Translations under genes and position numbers: made by a program | Shown: piece by piece, positions 55,567-63,861 of the stretch | Layout of the letters: each line of letters opens with the position of its first letter | Numbering within the stretch: the stretch's first letter is position 1 | Notes under the pieces: generated by a model | What the model saw: only the letters and a program-made list of their open reading frames with translations | The model's database searches: none | Told to the model about the DNA's origin: nothing | NCBI RefSeq assembly: GCF_009796765.1 | Contig: NZ_CP047023.1 | Coordinates: 3,021,501-3,085,500, forward strand | Direction: 5' to 3' | Source of the DNA: Paraglaciecola sp. L3A3 | GTDB lineage: Bacteria; Pseudomonadota; Gammaproteobacteria; Enterobacterales; Alteromonadaceae | DNA length: 64,000 nt

Positions 55567-56508
55567 TTATTTAAAGTCAGACTCAGTACGATAAAATTCA
55601 TTTAAATACTGTTTCCATTGGGCGAAAGTTGTTATCTCTTGGGCTTTTTCCCAGCCATAACCAGCATAATATGTCACTTGCCCTTTATCGTCAGTTTTGG
55701 TGATAGCCAGAGCATGGCCAATATCTTTTTGTCCTAGACTTGGCACCAGCTTAAAGTCATCAATGCGTTTAGGATCAACTAAAACTCCAGTTCCTAGACC
55801 AAAACCATCTGTGACTTCCCACGTTGCGACCATGCCTGTTTGTTTGTCCCAGTTTGCAATGGCGGCTTCATCATGAGTGGTTAAACCAACAGTAATTGGT
55901 AAACCTACAGCTAGCTCTCCGTCCTGCCAATAGGTGGATGTGGCTTTGAACACTCGCTGACCTGTCTGTATTTCAATTTCCTTTTTCTCTTCATATACAA
56001 TGTCATTTATTTCATTTTTATAGCTAAGTACAAAGCGAGTTTTTTCTGCTGATTGTTCAAGTATTTTCCAATCAACAAATGTTTCTAACGGCTGTCGTTG
56101 ATCATCTAACCATAAAGCTGAACTACCACAACCCGCTGAAGAGCCAACATGGTAATTATCTAAACCTTCCCCCCAATCTTTATGATAGGTTTTGTCTTGC
56201 TCTAAGGCTTGTTTATACCATTTGTTAACGATTGGTGTTTTTACTCGTTTTAACCAACAATCCAATCCTGCATTTTCTGACATGTTCCTAGCGAAAGGAC
56301 CATAAACACGAAAAGCAACCAAATCATTTTCCCAAGCAAAATCATCATTTCTTTCAGGGACAAAACGGGCAAAGGTAGTTGCTTGGCTATGCTCAATTTG
56401 AGTATCAGTTTGCTTTGCTGACTTAGTTGAATTATCCCCTACATCACATGCAGACATTGCAGTGACTGTACTTGCTAGGATAAAAATATTTTTTAAATTT
56501 CTCATCAT
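55567..56508 (-). CDS. DUF4861-family lipoprotein
   Basis: A 313-aa lipoprotein (signal ending AMSACDV). FVPERNDDFAWENDLVAFRV near residue 50 and the conserved HKDWGEGLDNYHVGSSAGCG, plus YAGYGWEK near the C-terminus, match the DUF4861 type found in uronate-polysaccharide loci. Its enzymatic role is not established as far as I know; the many conserved Asp/His/Trp residues suggest a glycan-active enzyme. It is the last gene of the six-gene kduD-kduI-TRAP operon, 15 bp after the DctM gene. Confidence 0.72.
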   Translation of the reverse strand: MMRNLKNIFILASTVTAMSACDVGDNSTKSAKQTDTQIEHSQATTFARFVPERNDDFAWENDLVAFRVYGPFARNMSENAGLDCWLKRVKTPIVNKWYKQALEQDKTYHKDWGEGLDNYHVGSSAGCGSSALWLDDQRQPLETFVDWKILEQSAEKTRFVLSYKNEINDIVYEEKKEIEIQTGQRVFKATSTYWQDGELAVGLPITVGLTTHDEAAIANWDKQTGMVATWEVTDGFGLGTGVLVDPKRIDDFKLVPSLGQKDIGHALAITKTDDKGQVTYYAGYGWEKAQEITTFAQWKQYLNEFYRTESDFK

Positions 56509-56523
56509 AATCTCACGTTAACT

Positions 56524-57822
56524 TTAATATAAACCAAAAGCTTTGGGTAAAAACTCACTAATTGCCGGAATATAAGTGACTAACATTAGTGCAATAAACA
56601 TCGCAATATATAAAGGCACCATAGGTCGAATAATTTTATCTATGGTTGTATTGCCAACAGAACAGCCTACAAACAATACGGCCCCAACAGGTGGTGAACA
56701 TAAACCTATAGAAAGATTTAACACCATCATGATGCCGAAATGTAGTGGTGACATACCCAGGCTTTCAACAATAGGTAAAAATATGGGAGTGAATATTAAT
56801 ACTGCAGGAGTCATATCCATAAAGGCACCCACAATAATTAATATTAAGTTAATTATAAGTAGGATAATTAAAGGGTTTTCACTTATCGCCATCAAGGATG
56901 CGCTGATAATTTCAGGGATATTTTCATAAGATAACATCCATGACATAGCCGAAGATGCGGCGATTAACAACAATACAATGGCAGATATTTCCCCTGATTT
57001 GACAAAAATTTCTTTTAATTCGCCTAATTTAACCTCTTTGTAGACAGGTACGGCTAAAAACAAAGAATAAAAGACCGCAATCGCCCCAGCTTCAGTAGCA
57101 GTAAAAACGCCCCCTAAAATACCGCCAATAATAATAACTATCAGCAATAAACTAGGTACAGCTGCAATCACTTTTTTAGCAACTATAGAAATAGGCAATC
57201 TAGCTTCAGTAGGAAACCCTTTTTTAACCGCATATACAGCACACACGGTCATCAATAATGAGGCTAACAATAAACCGGGTAAGTAACCTGCAACAAATAA
57301 CGCCGAAACCGAAACACCACCACTGGCAATCGCATAGATAATTAGGATATTACTAGGTGGGATGATCATTCCAGTTGTGGCAGCAGAAGCCGTCACAGCT
57401 GTGGCAAAATTACGATCATAACCTTTCTTTTCCATCTCAGGAATAATGAAGCTACCAATAGCACTTGTAGTCGCAACGGCAGAACCTGAAATACTACCAA
57501 ATAAGGTACATGACATAACGTTCACCAAAGCTAAGCCGCCAGGTAACATGCCAATTAATGCCATCGCACAATCAATCAGTTTACGTGCCACTCCTCCCCG
57601 TCCCATCAGTAAGCCTGATAACACAAATAAAGGTATGGCTAGTAAAGCAAAGCTGTCTAATCCTCCTACCATACGCTGAGAAATGGTGGTGGTTGCAGGA
57701 ATAAAGTCGATACTAAATAACATAGCAACAACAGTTGAAATACCAATACAGAAGCTTATTGGTACGTTTAATACTAATAATAGAAAAAACACTAAAATTA
57801 AAATTAGGCCACTAAATTCCAT
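56524..57822 (-). CDS. TRAP transporter large permease (DctM)
   Basis: A 432-aa inner-membrane protein with about 12 TM helices and the DctM signatures ISGSAVATTSAIGSFIIPEM, GYDRNFATAVTASAATTGMI and IIPPSNILIIYAIASGG. It forms the ion-coupled channel of a tripartite ATP-independent transporter, together with the DctQ gene 2 bp upstream and the solute-binding lipoprotein. In this operon, next to kduI and kduD, the cargo is probably an unsaturated uronate or its 5-keto isomer. Confidence 0.93.
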   Translation of the reverse strand: MEFSGLILILVFFLLLVLNVPISFCIGISTVVAMLFSIDFIPATTTISQRMVGGLDSFALLAIPLFVLSGLLMGRGGVARKLIDCAMALIGMLPGGLALVNVMSCTLFGSISGSAVATTSAIGSFIIPEMEKKGYDRNFATAVTASAATTGMIIPPSNILIIYAIASGGVSVSALFVAGYLPGLLLASLLMTVCAVYAVKKGFPTEARLPISIVAKKVIAAVPSLLLIVIIIGGILGGVFTATEAGAIAVFYSLFLAVPVYKEVKLGELKEIFVKSGEISAIVLLLIAASSAMSWMLSYENIPEIISASLMAISENPLIILLIINLILIIVGAFMDMTPAVLIFTPIFLPIVESLGMSPLHFGIMMVLNLSIGLCSPPVGAVLFVGCSVGNTTIDKIIRPMVPLYIAMFIALMLVTYIPAISEFLPKAFGLY

Positions 57823-57824
57823 GT

Positions 57825-58325
57825 TTATTCTCCTGCCACTTGCGGTGAAACAAAATGAGCACTTTTAACAAAAAATAACTTCTCTATTGCAGTAAAACAA
57901 TAAATCGCCCCAGTTAAAGGCATCACACTGTAGACATATGCCATTTTGATTTCTAATACCGCAGATAACTGAACAGGTTGTAATGTGGTGGCAACAAGGT
58001 TTATGCCACCAATAATCAGTACTGCCAATGAAAATGTAAATATCAAAAAATGTACTAAGCGGGCTAAATTAACTTGCGCATTAAGACTCAGTTTACGGGC
58101 TAAAATATCTAAACTGAGGTGGGAGTTTTGTTGATAACAATAAGTCGAACCTAGCAGTCCTAACCAAATTAATAAAAACCGAGATATTTCATCAGATCCG
58201 GCACTAGGCGACATCAACACATAACGTGAGAATACTTGCCATAAAACAGTTATCACAATCAATAACATCAATATAGATACAAAATATCCAGTAATTTTAG
58301 TTAACCAAAAATTTATCTGTTTCAT
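57825..58325 (-). CDS. TRAP transporter small permease (DctQ)
   Basis: A 166-aa protein with four TM helices and the DctQ hallmark WQVFSRYVLMSPSAGSDEIS followed by RFLLIWLGLLGS. It overlaps the solute-binding gene by 4 bases (ATGA) and is 2 bases from dctM, so the three are tightly coupled. Confidence 0.92.
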   Translation of the reverse strand: MKQINFWLTKITGYFVSILMLLIVITVLWQVFSRYVLMSPSAGSDEISRFLLIWLGLLGSTYCYQQNSHLSLDILARKLSLNAQVNLARLVHFLIFTFSLAVLIIGGINLVATTLQPVQLSAVLEIKMAYVYSVMPLTGAIYCFTAIEKLFFVKSAHFVSPQVAGE

Positions 58326-59302
58326 TGTTTAGCCTTTATCCGTTCAAGGTATTGACCAACCACTGTACCTTGATAAGCATTATGCAAATGAGATACGGCC
58401 TGCATAAAAGGCTTTTTATCTGGGTAATATATGTTTAACCCAACCTTCTTCATTTCATCCAGAGCAAAGTTTTCAGATTCTAACCAAAGACGTTTTTGTT
58501 CATCTACCGCATCAGACATAGCTAACTTTAACCATTTCTTTTCTGGTTCTGATAAATGCTGAAAAATATACTGACTAATAACAATCACATCAGGAATCGA
58601 AGTATGTTCATTTAAAGAATAATTTTTACACACTTCATAATGCCGCGCAGAATAAAAACTAGGGGGATTATTTTCAGCTCCGTCAACCACTCCTTGTTGT
58701 AAAGCAGCGTATAGTTCGCCCCAACTAATTGGGGTAGCCGAGCCATTAAATGCATCAATCATTTTTACCGCATTTTGGCTATTCATGACACGAATTTTCA
58801 GGCCTTTGACATCATCGGGAGTCCGTATCATTTTGTCGCAGGAATAAAAGCTACGGCTACCAGCGTCGAAATAACCTAAGCCATATAAATGAGCAGATTG
58901 CATTGAATGTAATATATCTTCGCCAATATCGCTTTCTAAAATCTGCCAACGATGGTCTCGACTAGAGAAAACATAAGGTAAGCCAAATAAGCGCATATCA
59001 TCTACAAAACTTTCTAAGGTAGCGGCTGATACTTTAGTCATGGCTAAGCTACCAATTTGTAGCAATTCAACTAATTCACGTTCTGAACCTAATGTGCCAT
59101 TAGGATATAACTTCAGGCTCATTTCGCCATTGGAGTAGAACTTAAGCCTTTCAGACATAAATTCTAATGCTTTATGTACAGAATGTTTGGTATCTAGGGT
59201 ATGGCCTACTCGTAATACTGTTTTATTACTTTTATCAGCACATCCAGAAATTAGCAGTAGCAAAATTATTGCCATAACTCTTTTATAGCGGAGACATCTC
59301 AT
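58322..59302 (-). CDS. TRAP transporter solute-binding lipoprotein (DctP)
   Basis: A 326-aa DctP-family binding protein starting at ATG 59302. It contains LRVGHTLDTKHSVHKALEFM, LYPNGTLGSERELVE, the ligand-carboxylate Arg region GLKIRVMNSQNAVKMIDAFN and GVVDGAENNPPSF, all family hallmarks. The signal ends LLISGCADK, so it is predicted to be a lipoprotein tethered to a membrane rather than free in the periplasm, which is less usual for Gram-negative TRAP systems. The ligand is inferred to be a uronate or unsaturated uronide from the kdu context. Confidence 0.9.
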   Translation of the reverse strand: MRCLRYKRVMAIILLLLISGCADKSNKTVLRVGHTLDTKHSVHKALEFMSERLKFYSNGEMSLKLYPNGTLGSERELVELLQIGSLAMTKVSAATLESFVDDMRLFGLPYVFSSRDHRWQILESDIGEDILHSMQSAHLYGLGYFDAGSRSFYSCDKMIRTPDDVKGLKIRVMNSQNAVKMIDAFNGSATPISWGELYAALQQGVVDGAENNPPSFYSARHYEVCKNYSLNEHTSIPDVIVISQYIFQHLSEPEKKWLKLAMSDAVDEQKRLWLESENFALDEMKKVGLNIYYPDKKPFMQAVSHLHNAYQGTVVGQYLERIKAKQ

Positions 59303-59404
59303 CACATCTTACTCTCAAAATTCATTTGAAATTCAATAATTTGGAATGCTTCAATAGTAAGTTAATGAGAAATATCATTAACCTACTATCAATAACTTCA
59401 CCAA

Positions 59405-60247
59405 TTAACGGAGTTCAGACGCTTGGTATTTATCCATATCGTTATAGTCCAAGTTTTCACCTGCCATTCCCCATATAAAGGAATAATTTGAAGTACCAGA
59501 ACCACAATGAATTGACCAAGCTGGCGAAATCATCACTTGTTCGTTGCCTGCCCAAATAACACGGGTTTGTTTTGGCTCACCCATAAAATGTGCAACCGCT
59601 TGATCTTCTTTTATATCAAAATATAAATACGCTTCCATACGTCTGTCATGCTGATGCGCAGGCATAGTATTCCAGACACTTCCGGTTTTAAGAGAAGTTA
59701 AGCCCATCTGCAACTGACAAGTATCGACCACACCTTGCACAATTAGTTGAGCAATGGTTCTTTCATTGGATGTTTCTTGTGAGCCCATATGTAAAACCGT
59801 CGCGTCAGCCATGGTTATTTTTTTGGTTGGGAAAGATTTAAAAGCTTGAGCTGAATTAATATAAAAACGAGCTGGCGCTTCTGGGTTTACGCTTTTAAAA
59901 ATGACTTCCTTGGTTCCTGAACCGACATAAATAGCTTCTTTATTGCCTATGCTAAATTCTTCACCATCGACAATTACTACACCTGCTTGACCAATATTAA
60001 CCGCACCTAATTCACGACGAGATAAAAAATGCTCACTTTTCAGAGGATCGATAGAATCAAGCACGAGTGGCTCTTTGGTAGGAACCGCAGCCCCTACAAT
60101 ATAACGATCATAGTGGGTATAAATTAAATTTATTTTGTTATCTTCAAATAAATTATCACCCACAAAGGCTTCACGTAACTGTTCTGTAGTGAAGTTTTTT
60201 GCTTCGTTAGGGCCTACTGCATAACGGGTTTCAAATTGAATAGTCAT
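59405..60247 (-). CDS. kduI: 5-keto-4-deoxyuronate isomerase
   Basis: A 280-aa cupin enzyme of normal KduI length. The zinc-binding pattern appears as PAHQHDRRMEAYLYFD (H-x-H...E) with a further His in SPAWSIHCGSG, and the N-terminus contains FETRYAVGPNEAKNFTTEQL. It converts 5-keto-4-deoxyuronate, the spontaneous product of unsaturated uronate, to 2,5-diketo-3-deoxygluconate. It lies 16 bp downstream of kduD and 102 bp before the TRAP genes. Confidence 0.96.
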   Translation of the reverse strand: MTIQFETRYAVGPNEAKNFTTEQLREAFVGDNLFEDNKINLIYTHYDRYIVGAAVPTKEPLVLDSIDPLKSEHFLSRRELGAVNIGQAGVVIVDGEEFSIGNKEAIYVGSGTKEVIFKSVNPEAPARFYINSAQAFKSFPTKKITMADATVLHMGSQETSNERTIAQLIVQGVVDTCQLQMGLTSLKTGSVWNTMPAHQHDRRMEAYLYFDIKEDQAVAHFMGEPKQTRVIWAGNEQVMISPAWSIHCGSGTSNYSFIWGMAGENLDYNDMDKYQASELR

Positions 60248-60263
60248 ATATATACCTTATAAA

Positions 60264-61028
60264 TTAACGGGCTAACCAGCCGCCATCAACGGCCAATATA
60301 TGGCCATTTACGTAATCACTTGCTTGAGTCGATAAAAAGATTGCGGCCCCAACCAACTGTTCGGGTTCACCCCATTCACCAGCAGGGATACGCGCTTGTA
60401 TTTGTTGATTTCTTTCAGGATTGTCTTGTAAAGCTTGAGTGTTATCTGTTCGAAAATACCCAGGTGCAATAGCATTTACTTGAATATTCTGTCCCGCCCA
60501 CTCATTTGCTAAAGCTCGTGTGATGCCTGCTACAGCGTGTTTGCTAGCGGTATAAGCTGGTACAGTCATACCCCCAGAATAAGACAGCATAGAAGCAATA
60601 TTAATGATTTTTCCATACCCATTATTAATCATTTCTCTACCGAGAAGTTGACTTAATTGAAATACAGAATTGACATTAACATCAATCACTTTCTTAAATT
60701 CGTGCATAGGATAATCTGTCGCAGGAAAGCGAGAAATAGTGCCGCCATTATTGATTAACACATCAATTTGACCAGTGATTTTTAACGCATCTTTAGCGAG
60801 TTGTTCTACCTGAACTTCATCAGATAAATCGGCAGCTAGGCCAAAAGCTTTGCCACCAGCTTGTTTAATAAGGCTTAATGTATGATCTGTGCCGCCAATA
60901 GCTGAACTGGCGCAAACCACTGTAGCGCCTGCTTTAGCTAAGCCAACAGCTAAAGCTTGGCCTAAACCACGACTGGCCCCAGTCACTAAAGCTGTTTTAC
61001 CTTGTAATGAAAAAAGAGTGTCTTGCAT
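60264..61028 (-). CDS. kduD: 2-dehydro-3-deoxy-D-gluconate 5-dehydrogenase
   Basis: A 254-aa short-chain dehydrogenase with the cofactor motif TGASRGLGQAL, NNGG, the catalytic Ser in IASMLSYSGG and the YTASK active site, ending DYVNGHILAVDGGWLAR as in KduD. It reduces 2,5-diketo-3-deoxygluconate to 2-keto-3-deoxygluconate. KdgK and KdgA, needed to complete the route, are not in this window. It is the first gene of the operon, and a putative GntR site lies at 61067-61079. Confidence 0.94.
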   Translation of the reverse strand: MQDTLFSLQGKTALVTGASRGLGQALAVGLAKAGATVVCASSAIGGTDHTLSLIKQAGGKAFGLAADLSDEVQVEQLAKDALKITGQIDVLINNGGTISRFPATDYPMHEFKKVIDVNVNSVFQLSQLLGREMINNGYGKIINIASMLSYSGGMTVPAYTASKHAVAGITRALANEWAGQNIQVNAIAPGYFRTDNTQALQDNPERNQQIQARIPAGEWGEPEQLVGAAIFLSTQASDYVNGHILAVDGGWLAR

Positions 61029-61066
61029 TTATTTTCTCCAACAAAAAATGTAAACTCTGAAGTCAT

Positions 61067-61079
61067 GTTATCATACAAG
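61067..61079 (-). promoter_or_regulatory. Putative GntR operator upstream of kduD
   Basis: GTTATCATACAAG lies 39-51 bp ahead of the kduD start and shares GTTATCATACAA with the TonB-receptor site. Confidence 0.45.
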
Positions 61080-61184
61080 CATAAGTGTAACCATTGTTTT
61101 AAATACATTATTTTAACAAAAGTCACACTAAACAACTAAAATCATCTAAATATTCACTTGTCAAAGTACCTTTTTTACATATAC

Positions 61185-61201
61185 TTGTCTGACGTCATAC
61201 A
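61185..61201. promoter_or_regulatory. Putative GntR operator between kduD and GH105 copy 2
   Basis: TTGTCTGACGTCATACA is an almost perfect inverted repeat: TGTCTGAC and GTCATACA differ from symmetry at one position. It lies in the 294-base divergent region, 122 bp before the GH105 gene. Confidence 0.5.
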
Positions 61202-61322
61202 CTTAGTTAAAATAAGTATTCACTAATAAAACATATCATATTAGGTTTGAAAGATAAGTTTATACTTACAATAATAGAGAGCTTATTGTGACTCTATACA
61301 CACTCATTTATAAGGGGATCCT

Positions 61323-62576
61323 ATGTCTATAGCAAAAACACTGGCCAAACTCAGTATCAGTTTAATTGCTTTTAGTACTTTATCTTGTGCTTCGACAGAA
61401 AAAGCACAGTTAGACAGCGCTTTAAATAAACAATCTGTATATAAAGCAATGAAAAAGGTAACTGACTGGCAGATGTCTAGATTTAACAACAAGACATATT
61501 TGTTTGAAGGTTATGAAGAAGGTGCTCACATGGCTCCTACAGACGAGAGTAGTCATCCTCAAGGTTGGGTTTATGCCTCATTTTATGTAGGCATGGCACG
61601 TATGGCAGAATTAGAAAGTGCAAAAGGTAACGACCAGTATTCAGAGCAATTACTTGATATAGCCAAGCATGGTAAGTATTTATTTGCCCCTAGAATTTAT
61701 AACGCTGACGACTACGCAATTGGCCAATTATATTTAGATTTATACAAAAAATACCCTAACGAAGAAATGTTGACCCCACTTAAAGTGATCTTTGAAATCA
61801 TTTTACAAACCCCTTCAACTACTACCTTAACTTATGAAGATGTTACTCAGACTTCAGTGCATGATGGTAAATTACTGCAAGATTTTTTTGGAAATAGACA
61901 ATTTCAACTTCGCCCATGTAAAAATAGATGGTGTTGGGCCGACGCCTTATTTATGGGACCTCCAGTATGGATTAACTTAAGTAAAGTAACAGGTGACTCA
62001 CGTTATTTAGAATTTGCTGATAAAGAATTATGGGAAACCGTTAATTTATTGTGGGATGACAAAGATCACCTATTTTTTCGCGACACTCGCTTTTTTGACA
62101 AGAGAGAGCCAAATGGTGAAAAAGTGATTTGGGCGAGAGGTGTGGGTTGGGTTGCGGCAGGATTAGCCCGTATTCTTGAGCACTTCCCTAAAGATCACCC
62201 TAGCCGAGCTAAATACGAAGATATTTTTCGTAAGATGATGACTCGTTTAGCTGGGGCTCAGCAATCAGACGGCTTATGGCGTCCTTCAGTTTTAGATCCT
62301 GACACTCAACCTTACAAAGAAACCAGTGGCACAGGTCTAATGGCTTTCGCTTTTGCATCAGGGATTAATCAAGGCATATTAGATAAAGAAACATTTATGC
62401 CGGTAGTCAATAAAGCTTGGGCTGCACTAATAGATGCGGTTCAACCAAGTGGCAAATTAGGCTGGGTACAACAAATTGGTGATTCTCCAGATAATGTGTC
62501 AGCTGAAGATACACAAATATATGCAACAGGTGCCTTTTTATTAACTGGTAGCGAGTTGTACAAATTAGCTAAATAA
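61323..62576 (+). CDS. GH105 unsaturated-uronyl hydrolase (copy 2)
   Basis: A 417-aa exported protein (signal ending TLSC, probably lipidated) with a strong AAGGGG site before ATG. It shows the same GH105 blocks as copy 1: NADDYAIGQLYLDLYKKYPN, NRWCWADALFMGPPVW with the catalytic Asp, and KVIWARGVGWVAAGLARILE. Its unique segment, TYEDVTQTSVHDGKLLQDFF, is near residues 174-193. It is divergent from the kduDI-TRAP operon and supplies its substrate by releasing unsaturated uronate. Having two diverged copies suggests two linkage or decoration specificities. Confidence 0.9.
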   Translation: MSIAKTLAKLSISLIAFSTLSCASTEKAQLDSALNKQSVYKAMKKVTDWQMSRFNNKTYLFEGYEEGAHMAPTDESSHPQGWVYASFYVGMARMAELESAKGNDQYSEQLLDIAKHGKYLFAPRIYNADDYAIGQLYLDLYKKYPNEEMLTPLKVIFEIILQTPSTTTLTYEDVTQTSVHDGKLLQDFFGNRQFQLRPCKNRWCWADALFMGPPVWINLSKVTGDSRYLEFADKELWETVNLLWDDKDHLFFRDTRFFDKREPNGEKVIWARGVGWVAAGLARILEHFPKDHPSRAKYEDIFRKMMTRLAGAQQSDGLWRPSVLDPDTQPYKETSGTGLMAFAFASGINQGILDKETFMPVVNKAWAALIDAVQPSGKLGWVQQIGDSPDNVSAEDTQIYATGAFLLTGSELYKLAK

Positions 62577-62583
62577 TTCCGCT

Positions 62584-62614
62584 AAAAAAAAGCAGATACT
62601 CAGTATCTGCTTTT
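62584..62614. terminator. Bidirectional terminator after GH105 copy 2
   Basis: AAAAGCAGATACT and AGTATCTGCTTTT arms, with A and T tracts, lie between the convergent GH105 and dehydrogenase genes. Confidence 0.88.
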
Positions 62615-62647
62615 CCATTTATGCAAAATCAATCCGTTAAAGACTTC

Positions 62648-63775
62648 CTATTTTTGCGGTGTAATTAAGTATTTCTCACCAGTAGCTTGTTTAGAATATG
62701 CTTCTATTGAAGATATTTGTAGCACTTCAGTCAACGACACTTCATGTGTGTAGTGACTAGCAAATGTGCTGGTGATTTCATCTGCAACACGTTTACGCAT
62801 TGCCATCACTGTTTCTGCGCCTAATTTGCCTAGAGCATTAAATAATAAGAAACCATTTACTGCCCAAGCAAAACCAAAATTACGATTTAAGGTAATAGGA
62901 CCGCGGTTTAAGGCGCCATAAATATATACTTGTTTGAATATGTCTGAGCCATAAACACTATGCTCTTTCATATCGCGAGCCACAGCCACTTCCATACAAT
63001 TAAGAATGTCACTGGTTAATTGTCCGCCACCAATTGGATCAAAAGCAATCGTGGCACCGGTTTCAATAATCGCGGCGGTTAAGTCGGCAAGAAAAGTTTC
63101 ACTCGTTGAATTAACTACATATTTAGCGCCCATATCACGTAACAAGGTTTCTTGTTCTGGTTTACGTACGATGTTGATTAAATCTATGCCATCGGCAATA
63201 CAAATACGGTTTAACATTTGCCCCAGGTTAGAGGCCGCTGCTGCATGGATGATGGCTTTATGGCCTTCTGCACGCATAGTTTCAACCATAGCTAATGCAG
63301 TTAATGGGTTAACAAAAGAAGAGGCCCCCTCTTTAGCTGTAGTGCCTTCTTTTAACACTAAACAACTTTGTACATTGGCACAGTGATATTGGCGGTATGT
63401 CCCACCACCAATGACAGCAACTGTTTTACCCATTAATGCTTGGGCTGCAGGCGATGAGCCCGCTGCGACAACTGTGCCTGCCCCTTCGTTACCTACAGGC
63501 GTTGCTTTACCTACACGTGTTTTTAGTCCCGGCATAAACTTAGCAGCCACATCAGCGGTAATAACTGGGTTTTGTTCAGTACCAGTTTGTGTTGCTGTAC
63601 TCATATCGGCAGCACTGAACATGACACCCAAATCTGATGGGTTTAATGGCGCAGCTTCAATGCGAATAACTACTTCATCGGCACTAGGTTTTGGCATTTC
63701 AATGCTTTGCAAAGCTAGGGTTAGTTTATTGTCTTCAGTAATTGTTGATATCAGTTGAATATTTGACTCTTTCAT
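62648..63775 (-). CDS. Zinc-type alcohol dehydrogenase/quinone-reductase-like (MDR) protein
   Basis: A 375-aa medium-chain dehydrogenase/reductase. The GroES-like N-terminal half has APLNPSDLGVMF and VGNEGAGTVVAAG; the nucleotide-binding half has IIHAAAASNLGQMLNRICI and GAKYVVNST. The sequence ends with EVLQISSIEAYSKQATGEKYLITPQK. No set of zinc-binding Cys is visible, so it belongs to the zinc-free quinone/enoyl reductase side of the family. It is probably not part of the polysaccharide locus, from which a terminator separates it. Confidence 0.85.
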   Translation of the reverse strand: MKESNIQLISTITEDNKLTLALQSIEMPKPSADEVVIRIEAAPLNPSDLGVMFSAADMSTATQTGTEQNPVITADVAAKFMPGLKTRVGKATPVGNEGAGTVVAAGSSPAAQALMGKTVAVIGGGTYRQYHCANVQSCLVLKEGTTAKEGASSFVNPLTALAMVETMRAEGHKAIIHAAAASNLGQMLNRICIADGIDLINIVRKPEQETLLRDMGAKYVVNSTSETFLADLTAAIIETGATIAFDPIGGGQLTSDILNCMEVAVARDMKEHSVYGSDIFKQVYIYGALNRGPITLNRNFGFAWAVNGFLLFNALGKLGAETVMAMRKRVADEITSTFASHYTHEVSLTEVLQISSIEAYSKQATGEKYLITPQK

Positions 63776-63861
63776 AAGGTCTTACTCCTGTAAATGATTA
63801 AATGTTTCGACCAAGCTTTTTATTGTATTGGCCATACTTTGATTTTTGTTGAATAAATAGA

